NCBI GenBank assembly: GCA_944325335.1
Contig: CALUZR010000008.1
Coordinates: 1-64,000 of the forward strand
Direction: 5' to 3'
Origin: an uncultured Parabacteroides sp.
GTDB taxonomy: Bacteria; Bacteroidota; Bacteroidia; Bacteroidales; Tannerellaceae
DNA length: 64,000 bases
This document shows positions 51,756-59,130 of this stretch, in pieces. The notes beneath the pieces are model-generated. The model searched no databases, was not told where the DNA came from, and worked only from the letters and a program-made list of their open reading frames with translations. The position numbers and the translations under genes were made by a program. Position 1 is the first letter of the stretch, and each line of letters begins with the position of its first letter.

Positions 51756-53057
51756 TTATACACTTTTCCCGTACAATTCGAAGGCTTGCGCGTCTTCGAT
51801 TTCAACTTGATAGAAATGTCCGGGTTTCAATACCTTGCCCTCTTCCTTACGTATCAGGACTTCGGGATCGACTTCCGGCGAATCGAACTCGGTGCGACCG
51901 ATATAGAAATCCTCCTCTTCGCGGTCGACCATTACCTTATACGTATGTCCGATCTTCGCTGTGTTGGCTTCCAGGGAAATGCGTTCTTGGATGGCCATAA
52001 GCGTATCCAGCCGCTCTTGTTTGACCTCTTGCGGAATATCGTCGGTGTAATGCTGGTAAGCGTAGGTGCCCTCTTCGTGGCTATAGGCAAAGGCGCCCAT
52101 CCGTTCGAAGCGAGCTTGGCGGACGAAAGCAAGCAATTCCTCGAAGTCTTCTTCAGTCTCGCCCGGATGTCCCACCATGAGTGTGGTGCGGAGGTGGATT
52201 CCCGGCACCTCTTCGCGCATCCGTTCCAAAAGCTCATAGGTCTCAGCCTTCGTAATGTTCCGTCGCATCAGCTTGAGCATCCGGTCGCTAATGTGCTGTA
52301 AGGCAATGTCCATATAGCGGCATACGTTCTCCCGTTCGCGCATCACTCGGAGCAAGTCGTAGGGGAAATGCGCTGGATAGCCATAATGAAGCCGGATCCA
52401 TTCCACGCCAGGCACGTCCGAGAGGCGCTCCACCAATTCCGGAAGCGCCATCCGCTTGTAGAGATCCAATCCGTAGAAGGTCAAATCCTGCGCAATGAGT
52501 TGGAATTCTTTCACACCCCGGTGGGTCAGGAGCTTGACTTCCTCCACCAATTCTTCCATGGGGCGGGATTGGTAAGGACCCGTAATGAGCGGAATCGAAC
52601 AATACGAGCACGTGCGGTTGCATCCTTCGCCAATCTTGAGGTAGGCATAATGCTTGGGCGTGGTAAGGACGCGGTCGTGCGCCAATTCCGGATGATACGC
52701 TTTGCCCAAATCAGAAATCAGCTCTTTCCAGTTGAACTTCCCGTAGAAATGGTCTACTTCAGGTAATTCCTGTACCAGATCGTGCATGAAACGTTCCGAA
52801 AGGCAGCCCATGACGAACAACTTACCAATCCGTCCCTGCTTCTTCGCTTCGCCCAGCTCGAGGATCATCTCGATGGATTCTGCCTGTGCGTCACCAATAA
52901 AACCACAGGTATTGACCACTACGATTTCCCCATTGATGCGATGCGGATCGTGCTCCACCTTGTAGCCATTGGCCGCAAACTGGCGCATCAATTGCTCCGA
53001 ATCCACCAAGTTCTTCGAGCAACCCAACGTGATGATGTCTACTTTATTCTTTCTCAT
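51756..53057 (-). CDS. rimO: Ribosomal protein S12 methylthiotransferase RimO
   Basis: The 433-residue protein has an N-terminal UPF0004 domain (ITLGCSKNLVDSEQL, NTCGFIGDAQAES). The radical-SAM core has the three-cysteine motif CNRTCSYCSIP. A C-terminal TRAM domain (IGHTYKVMVDRE) completes it. The TLGCSKNLVDSE start is specific to RimO rather than MiaB. It adds a methylthio group to Asp of ribosomal protein S12. Confidence 0.95.
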   Translation of the reverse strand: MRKNKVDIITLGCSKNLVDSEQLMRQFAANGYKVEHDPHRINGEIVVVNTCGFIGDAQAESIEMILELGEAKKQGRIGKLFVMGCLSERFMHDLVQELPEVDHFYGKFNWKELISDLGKAYHPELAHDRVLTTPKHYAYLKIGEGCNRTCSYCSIPLITGPYQSRPMEELVEEVKLLTHRGVKEFQLIAQDLTFYGLDLYKRMALPELVERLSDVPGVEWIRLHYGYPAHFPYDLLRVMRERENVCRYMDIALQHISDRMLKLMRRNITKAETYELLERMREEVPGIHLRTTLMVGHPGETEEDFEELLAFVRQARFERMGAFAYSHEEGTYAYQHYTDDIPQEVKQERLDTLMAIQERISLEANTAKIGHTYKVMVDREEEDFYIGRTEFDSPEVDPEVLIRKEEGKVLKPGHFYQVEIEDAQAFELYGKSV

Positions 53058-53120
53058 TTTGTCCTTTTTCCTATATTATATGTTTGATGCGCCCTTAGGT
53101 CGACCTTCGCCCTACGGTAG

Positions 53121-53258
53121 GGCAGAGGCTCTGCCTAATGCCTGGCAGGCATCCTGCCCAATACGTGGCAGACCCTCTGCCTAACGTTAGGCAGCATGTC
53201 TACCCCGAACGCGGTAGACCCTCTACCCCGAGCGTGGTAGAGGTGCTGCCGGGAATTA
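53121..53258. repeat. Six 23-bp hairpin repeats between ftsY and rimO
   Basis: Units begin at 53121, 53144, 53167, 53190, 53213 and 53236, exactly 23 bases apart. Each holds a 15-base hairpin with a 5-bp stem, GGCAG...CTGCC. In the fifth unit both arms change together (GGTAG...CTACC), which keeps pairing. Confidence 0.9.
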
Positions 53259-53264
53259 ATGGGT

Positions 53265-54218
53265 TTATTCCCCAAACAGCGAATTGACAAACTCGCGCTT
53301 GCGGAAGACTTGCAAATCCTCCATGCCTTCGCCCAGGCCGATGTATTTGACGGGGATGCGGAACTGGTCGGAAATGCCAATCACGACACCGCCTTTGGCC
53401 GTGCCATCCAGCTTCGTGACGGCAAGAGCGTTCACCTCGGTCGCGGCTGTGAATTGCTTGGCTTGTTCGAAGGCGTTTTGCCCGGTCGAGCCGTCGAGTA
53501 CGAGCAGCACTTCGTGGGGCGCGTCGGGGACTACCTTCTTCATCACGTTCTTTATCTTGGTCAATTCGTTCATCAGGTTGATCTTGTTGTGCAAACGTCC
53601 GGCAGTATCGATGATGACAACATCGGCGTCGTTCGCCTTGGCCGAGCTGAGCGTATCGAATGCCACGGACGCCGGGTCGGAACCCATCTTTTGCTTGACA
53701 ATGGGTACGCCTACGCGTTCGCTCCAAATCACCAGTTGCTCGACGGCGGCTGCGCGGAACGTATCGGCTGCTCCCAGATACACTTTCTTTCCGGCTTTCT
53801 TGAATTGGTATGCCAATTTGCCGATGGTAGTCGTTTTGCCCACGCCATTTACGCCTACGACCATAATGACGTACGGACGTTTGTCGGCCGGGAGGTCGAA
53901 GCCTTCGCCATCTTCCGTGTTGTTCTCGGTCAGGAGGTTGGCGATTTCTTCCCGCAAGATGTTTGTCAACTCGGAGGTGGTGACATACTTATCTCTTTCC
54001 ACACGTTTTTCGATGCGGTCGATGATTTTCAGCGTAGTTTCCACGCCGACGTCTGAGGTAATCAAGACCTCTTCCAGGTTGTCCAGCACGGCGTCGTCCA
54101 CCTTGCTCTTGCCGGCAATGGCACGCGTGATTTTGGTAAAGACATTTTCCTTTGTCTTGGAAAGGCCCTTATCCAAGGTCTCTTTCTTTTCTTTGCTGAA
54201 AAAACTAAATATACCCAT
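53265..54218 (-). CDS. ftsY: Signal recognition particle receptor FtsY
   Basis: The 317-residue protein is the NG-domain form without a long acidic A domain, as usual in Bacteroidetes. The GTPase shows G1 GVNGVGKTTTIGKLAY, the DTAGRLHNK block and TKLDGTAKGG. It receives the SRP-ribosome complex at the membrane. Its start context includes KEKKETLDKGLSKTKE, the membrane-targeting helix. Confidence 0.95.
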   Translation of the reverse strand: MGIFSFFSKEKKETLDKGLSKTKENVFTKITRAIAGKSKVDDAVLDNLEEVLITSDVGVETTLKIIDRIEKRVERDKYVTTSELTNILREEIANLLTENNTEDGEGFDLPADKRPYVIMVVGVNGVGKTTTIGKLAYQFKKAGKKVYLGAADTFRAAAVEQLVIWSERVGVPIVKQKMGSDPASVAFDTLSSAKANDADVVIIDTAGRLHNKINLMNELTKIKNVMKKVVPDAPHEVLLVLDGSTGQNAFEQAKQFTAATEVNALAVTKLDGTAKGGVVIGISDQFRIPVKYIGLGEGMEDLQVFRKREFVNSLFGE

Positions 54219-54279
54219 ATCTTATCAATTTAATGACTTGTCTTTTTGAATGCGCGTGTAAAATTACACAAAAACTATG

Positions 54280-56538
54280 TTACTCAATCACTTTTAGGCG
54301 GGCAAATTTCAGTAAAAGTTGTTTTTGCCCGCATTTGTCAAAATCAACTACGGCTTTGCGGTTGTTTCCCTCGCCTTCGAATGCCCGGATGACGCCTTCG
54401 CCAAAGCGTTCGTGCCATACGCGCATATCGATTTGCAGGTTGGAATAATCGGTCTGTGCCGCCGTATGCGTAGTTGGTTCGATGCGTGTCAGTCGGCGAG
54501 GCGAGGCGGCTATCTGATGAGTTGCTTCTGAGACGGTTGGCTTATCCGAAACTCGGGATGCAGGACGGTCTGTAGAAACCGCCTCTAAGAAACGGCTATC
54601 GATATCGCGCAAGAAACGGCTGGGCACACACATTGTCGTTTGCCCGTTCTTATACCGGCTTCGGGCATACGACACAAGGCAATTCCGCTCGGCACGCGTC
54701 AACGCCACGTAGAAAAGGCGGCGTTCTTCTTCCACAGCCCGCGGGTTCTCTTTCGACATGGCCGATGGGAACAAGTCCTCTTCCATCCCGACAATGAAGA
54801 CATTCGGAAATTCCAGTCCTTTCGCCGCATGGACCGTCATGAGGGTTACTTTGTCGCGTCGTTCGTCCGTCTCGTCGTCTTGGTCGGTCAGGAGCGAGAC
54901 TTCCGCCAGGAAATCAGCCAACGAAACATGCGTATTGCCCTCCTCTTTCCGTATTTCGCAGAATTCAACAATTCCTTTTAATAGTTCCTGCAGGTTTTCC
55001 AGTTTCGAGATGCCTTCCGTCGAGCGGTCTTGCGACAGCATATTGACCAGTCCGCTTTCGCGTGCGATGAACAGGGCCAGTTCGTCGGCAGGCAAAGTTG
55101 CCAGCTTTTCGATGAACGCCGCCAGCATCTCCCGGAAAGCCGCCAGTTTTCCGGCGGTCCCTTTGTTGATATTGACGCCATATTCCAAAGGAGCTTGGAG
55201 TACTTGCCAGAGACTTATATTATAGGTAGAGGCCGCGGTCGCCAACTTCTGGACCGTCGTATCGCCAATGCCCCGCGCAGGATAATTGATGACGCGCTTG
55301 AATGCCTCTTCGTCGTGCGGATTCACCACGAGGCGGAAATAGGAAATCACATCCTTCACCTCTTTCCGCTGGTAGAACGACAATCCGCCATAGATACGAT
55401 AGGGGATGTTCCGCTTGCGCAGCGCTTCTTCCAACAGGCGGGATTGCGCGTTGGTCCGGTAAAGGATGGCATAATCCTGGTATTTGTCCCGCTCGGCGAA
55501 CTTCATCTCTTGGATGCGGGCAGCCACGGTGTATGCCTCTTCGTAATCTGAGTAGGTGGCTAAGAGGCGAATCTTGTTTCCCTCTTCCTTCTCCGAATAG
55601 ACATGCTTCGGGATTTGCTCGCGGTTCTTGTCGATAAGGCTGTTGGCTGCATTGACGATGTTCTGCGTCGAACGGTAATTCCTTTCCAACTTAAAGAGTT
55701 TGCAACCCGGATAGGCGTTCCGGAATTGCAGGATATTGTCGATATTCGCCCCGCGGAAAGAGTAAATGCTCTGCGCGTCATCGCCTACGACACAAAGGTG
55801 CGGCTGCTTTTCGCACAAGCGTTTCACGATGAGGTGCTGGGCGAAGTTCGTATCCTGGTACTCGTCGACCAACACATAGCGGAAGGCATCTTGGTAGCGT
55901 GCCAATATCTCCGGATGGTCGCGAAAGAGGATATTCGTCTGGAGCAACAAATCGTCGAAATCCATGGCGCCGGCTTGGAGGCAACGGTTCTGGTACCGTT
56001 TGTAAATCTCCCGCAGTTCTGGCACCTTGCAACGGATATCGCTCTCGATAAGTTCTTTGTTCTGCTCGTAAGCCCGCCAGGTAATCAGCGCGTTTTTCGC
56101 ATTCGAGATGCGGCTTTGCACCATGCCGGGGCGATAGGTCTTGTCGTCGAGCTGCATTTCTTTGATAATCGTGCGGATGAGGTTCTTCGAGTCGGCCGCA
56201 TCGTATATCGTGAAGTTGGACGGAAACCCGATGGCCGCTGCTTCCCGGCGTAAAATGCGCGAGAAGATGGAATGGAACGTCCCCATCCACAACCATCGGG
56301 CCGTGCTTTCGCCCACTATGGCGGCGATGCGTTCTTTCATCTCGCGGGCAGCCTTGTTGGTAAACGTCAAGGCCAGGATAGACGACGGACGCAATCCCTG
56401 CTTCAACAACCAGGCGATTTTGTATGTCAGCACCCGTGTCTTGCCTGAACCTGCGCCGGCTACGACCAGCTGGGGTCCTTCGCAATATACCACCGCCTCG
56501 CGTTGGCTTTCGTTCAATTCAGCTAAATATTCTTCCAC
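54280..56538 (-). CDS. UvrD/PcrA-type DNA helicase
   Basis: The 752-residue superfamily 1A helicase has motif I VVAGAGSGKTRVLTYK, motif II VDEYQDTN, motif III GDDAQSIYSFRGA, motif IV ERNYRST and motif VI FYVALTRAERN. The C-terminal end has the tudor-like VWHERFGEGVIRAFEG of PcrA/UvrD. It unwinds DNA in repair and replication restart. The start codon is GTG at 56538. Confidence 0.92.
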   Translation of the reverse strand: MEEYLAELNESQREAVVYCEGPQLVVAGAGSGKTRVLTYKIAWLLKQGLRPSSILALTFTNKAAREMKERIAAIVGESTARWLWMGTFHSIFSRILRREAAAIGFPSNFTIYDAADSKNLIRTIIKEMQLDDKTYRPGMVQSRISNAKNALITWRAYEQNKELIESDIRCKVPELREIYKRYQNRCLQAGAMDFDDLLLQTNILFRDHPEILARYQDAFRYVLVDEYQDTNFAQHLIVKRLCEKQPHLCVVGDDAQSIYSFRGANIDNILQFRNAYPGCKLFKLERNYRSTQNIVNAANSLIDKNREQIPKHVYSEKEEGNKIRLLATYSDYEEAYTVAARIQEMKFAERDKYQDYAILYRTNAQSRLLEEALRKRNIPYRIYGGLSFYQRKEVKDVISYFRLVVNPHDEEAFKRVINYPARGIGDTTVQKLATAASTYNISLWQVLQAPLEYGVNINKGTAGKLAAFREMLAAFIEKLATLPADELALFIARESGLVNMLSQDRSTEGISKLENLQELLKGIVEFCEIRKEEGNTHVSLADFLAEVSLLTDQDDETDERRDKVTLMTVHAAKGLEFPNVFIVGMEEDLFPSAMSKENPRAVEEERRLFYVALTRAERNCLVSYARSRYKNGQTTMCVPSRFLRDIDSRFLEAVSTDRPASRVSDKPTVSEATHQIAASPRRLTRIEPTTHTAAQTDYSNLQIDMRVWHERFGEGVIRAFEGEGNNRKAVVDFDKCGQKQLLLKFARLKVIE

Positions 56539-56603
56539 AATTTATCTTATCCTTATCTTTTCGGGGTGCAAATGTACGAAAAAAGATGTTTCTGATGTGT
56601 ATT

Positions 56604-56722
56604 ATGGCACACAGATGACACGGATTCGACAGATTTACACAGATATTTTATGGGTTAAGCCGTCACTCCTAATTAAAAGGAATCTGTGGTCATCTGTTGA
56701 ATCCGTGTCATCTGTGTGCCAT
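56604..56722. repeat. Long inverted repeat between uvrD-like and marC genes
   Basis: The arms begin and end with ATGGCACACAGATGACACGG and its complement, pairing over about 31 bases with one mismatch and extending imperfectly. No gene lies in the 190-base gap. Probably a dispersed hairpin repeat that also acts as a transcription barrier. Confidence 0.8.
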
Positions 56723-56729
56723 TCTATAT

Positions 56730-57377
56730 CTAAATTCCCCCTTGCTGGATGATGTCTACCAGGATAGGCTTGGCGCCGCTCACAAAGCATTCGACGGCAA
56801 TCACCATCAGGATAAGTCCCATGAGGCGCATCATGACGTTATTCCCCGTCTCGCCCATGAAACGCACCAACCGGGTAGAGGCTTTCAATATGAAAAAGGT
56901 AAGAACAAACACGAGGGCGATGACGGCCAAAAGCACCGCTTTGTTGATCCATTCGCCCGCATCTTCCATCAGCACAATGCCGTTGGCAATCGCGCCCGGA
57001 CCGCATAGCATCGGAATGGCCAGCGGGGTGACGGATATATCGTCCGCCGTCTGCTGCATCGTCTTTTCGTCGAACTTCACATGCGTGTAGTGCGCCTGGA
57101 GCATGTCGTATCCAATCTTCATGATCACAATACCGCCCGCAATGCGGAAGCCGTTCGTCGATAGCCCGAATACCTGGAACAGGAAGGGACCGAATATCGT
57201 AAACGAAATCATGATAAAGAAAGCCACCGCCGTCGCTTTCCGCGCGATTTTCTCCCGTTCTTTCTGCGACATGCCGGTCGTCATCGAGAGGAAAACGGGC
57301 ATGGTCCCCAGCGGGTTGATCAGGGTAAAGAAGGAAGTAAAGCACAACAAGGCAAAAGGAAATACGGACTCGTTCAT
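56730..57377 (-). CDS. MarC-family integral membrane protein
   Basis: The 215-residue protein has six membrane helices and the conserved LINPLGTMPVFLSMT and LAIPMLCGPGAIANGIVLM blocks of MarC/UPF0056. The family's substrate is not established. Stands alone between inverted repeats. Confidence 0.9.
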   Translation of the reverse strand: MNESVFPFALLCFTSFFTLINPLGTMPVFLSMTTGMSQKEREKIARKATAVAFFIMISFTIFGPFLFQVFGLSTNGFRIAGGIVIMKIGYDMLQAHYTHVKFDEKTMQQTADDISVTPLAIPMLCGPGAIANGIVLMEDAGEWINKAVLLAVIALVFVLTFFILKASTRLVRFMGETGNNVMMRLMGLILMVIAVECFVSGAKPILVDIIQQGGI

Positions 57378-57401
57378 ATCGTTCTTGTTTTTAGTTATCG
57401 T

Positions 57402-57668
57402 TTATGCCATATTCTGAGGGGTGCCTAAGCCATATCGATGTTTTCCTTTCATGCGTTCGCTCATTTCGTGGGCAAAGGCAATTTTGCTTAGGTTGGAAAT
57501 GGGGTAATGCACCTCTTCCCAATCGCATACCGCATTGGCGAGGCGTGTATATTCAGCCTTGTCTTCTTCAGGAAGCAATTCCATATCGCCCAGCTTTGTC
57601 CCTTTTTCCGTAATCTGGTTAATCATTTTCATGTACTCGCGGTATTCTTTGTCTGTTTTGATAACCAT
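57402..57668 (-). CDS. Small protein resembling the N-terminus of HigA-type antitoxins
   Basis: The ATG at 57668 gives an 88-residue protein; a longer frame begins upstream of its promoter. KTDKEYREYMKMINQI, LLPEEDKAEYTRLANAVCDW and EEVHYPI match the helical start of Xre/HigA antitoxins. The DNA-binding HTH is missing and is replaced by a short basic tail. A TATCTTTG -7 box lies at 57701-57708. It could be a stand-alone regulator or a remnant; no toxin is adjacent. Confidence 0.55.
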   Translation of the reverse strand: MVIKTDKEYREYMKMINQITEKGTKLGDMELLPEEDKAEYTRLANAVCDWEEVHYPISNLSKIAFAHEMSERMKGKHRYGLGTPQNMA

Positions 57669-57700
57669 ATATGTGTTCTCCGAATATGTTTTAGACGTTG

Positions 57701-57708
57701 CAAAGATA
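57701..57708 (-). promoter_or_regulatory. -7 box of the small HigA-like gene
   Basis: TATCTTTG on the minus strand, 33 bases ahead of the start at 57668. Confidence 0.55.
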
Positions 57709-57778
57709 AGTACTATTTCCCAAAAAGGGAAGCAAAGAGCCATTTATTAAAGAATTAGCTTTCCAAAAACGTGCAAAA

Positions 57779-58114
57779 TGGTAGCGGGTCGACCCGCAAG
57801 GGGTTTGCAAGGCTTTCAAAATGGAATTTGGTCCACCAAATGGGGTTTGCACGACTTGCGAAATGGAATCTGGTCCACCAAAAAGTATTTTGCACGGCTT
57901 GTAAAATGGAATCTGGTCCACCAAATGGGCTTTGCACGGCTTGTAAAATGGAATTTGGTGCACCAAAAAGTACTTTGCAAGGCTTGCAAACTGGTTTTTG
58001 GTCTGCCGAAAGGTATTTTGCACGGTTTGCATGCTATTTTCTGGCAACCTGCAAGTATTTTACAAGCCTTGTAAACCCCTTGCGGGTCGACCTGCCACCA
58101 TTTCGCACGCCTTG
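57779..58114. repeat. Tandem-repeat element with terminal inverted repeats
   Basis: Seven copies of a 42/43-bp unit start at 57804, 57846, 57889, 57931, 57974, 58017 and 58059. Each has a palindromic TTTGCAAG-CTTGCAAA-like core and a TGGTCCACCA hairpin. The array is enclosed by inverted ends of about 34 bases near 57779 and 58101 (core GGGTCGACCCGCAAGGGGTT). Frames crossing it are long but repetitive and probably not genes. No spacers are present, so it is not CRISPR. Confidence 0.85.
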
Positions 58115-58210
58115 CAACCCCTTTTCTTTAAGGCTGCAAATAGTTTGCAACGCGTGAAAAGCCCCAAATCCTGGAGGAAATGGGGTTTTTCAATAAAACG
58201 CGGTATTGTA

Positions 58211-58789
58211 TTATTCTATTTTCCCCTCGAAAACTATATCATATGTATTTGTATCAATACTGTATGCATATTTATGAATGGTCGTATAATTTGATATTCC
58301 AGATATTTCATCATAGTCTCTCTTGTTTTCACTATATACGAATTTGATGGCATTTCCTTTTAAATAAGTAGTATCCACATCATAAAAAATATCCGGTTCA
58401 TTTGCATAGTCACCTCGAAATATTAATCCAGAATCTCGATTGAATTCATGAACTATCTCCCAGGTCTTTAGATTAACTATTGGATAAGACTTTGAAGGTG
58501 AATTATCTTCATTCCAAACAGGAGCTACGATTTCATCATCAATAAAAATAATGCCATTTCTGAAAGTAGAAGATTCTTTTATGGACAAGTAAGTTCCATC
58601 ACCATGTCCAAAATCATCAATTGTTCCATAAACACTATACAAAAACATAAATTTATCATTCAGAAAAAGCATCGAGCTACTATGGAAGTAAGAGTACTTT
58701 CAAGAATTGGTGGGAAGCATTTCATAAGAATAGATTTCATTCCCCTGTTTATCTAATTTCGAAAGAAAATGAGGATGGGCATAAAAAAA
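58211..58789 (-). pseudogene. Degraded gene fragment (possibly beta-propeller-like)
   Basis: An open frame of 153 codons starts at 58672. The same frame continues upstream through one TGA (58700-58702) into clear coding sequence (HFLSKLDKQGNEIYSYEMLP), reaching the T-run at 58789. The gene therefore lost its 5' end and has a nonsense codon. The pattern KLDKQGNEIYSYE, repeated short strands and aromatic residues resemble six-bladed propeller proteins of Bacteroidetes; this is a weak call. AT-rich. Confidence 0.5.
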
Positions 58790-58815
58790 GAGGCTCACTC
58801 TCCCGAGGAGGCCTC
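58783..58815 (-). terminator. Intrinsic terminator upstream of the degraded gene
   Basis: The minus strand has GAGGC...GCCTC arms around a 16-base loop, followed by seven T. It lies ~315 bases after the histidine kinase stop and may end a leader or that transcript. The rest of 58816-59130 is AT-rich with no gene seen; a TACATTTA lies in it. Confidence 0.65.
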
Positions 58816-59130
58816 TCATTAGCAGACTTAATCAAAAAAACACTTTAACTTACTACTCTTTTCCCTTAGAGTAAGATTTAACCTATAAAAACGGATAAAT
58901 GTAGAAACACTTATTATGTATGTCGCTTATCTTATATACGAATATCGTGCCAAACTGTGCCAAACGCGGGCGATGCCTGCAAAAAGTGGGAAAAATACCT
59001 ATAATTGGCCGGATTTATAACTATAAAAGGACGAAATGATAACTATGGATGGGGAAAAGGATGCCTATGAAGTGTGGAAGTGTGGAATATGGATGGGGAA
59101 GGTGTGGAATATTTCCCCAATCTGGATTCC

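Noticed and set aside
57804-58075. CRISPR array.
   Set aside because: The 42/43-bp units are contiguous and contain no variable spacers, and no cas genes are in the window.
57691-58157. Protein genes across the tandem repeat (both strands).
   Set aside because: The frames simply translate the repeat unit, lack a ribosome-binding site and show no family likeness.
48-58789. UGA read as an amino acid (suggested by two genes with in-frame TGA).
   Set aside because: Many clear genes end at TGA with tight overlaps to the next gene, for example hsdM-fic and fic-hsdS (ATGA). A recoded UGA would destroy these boundaries.
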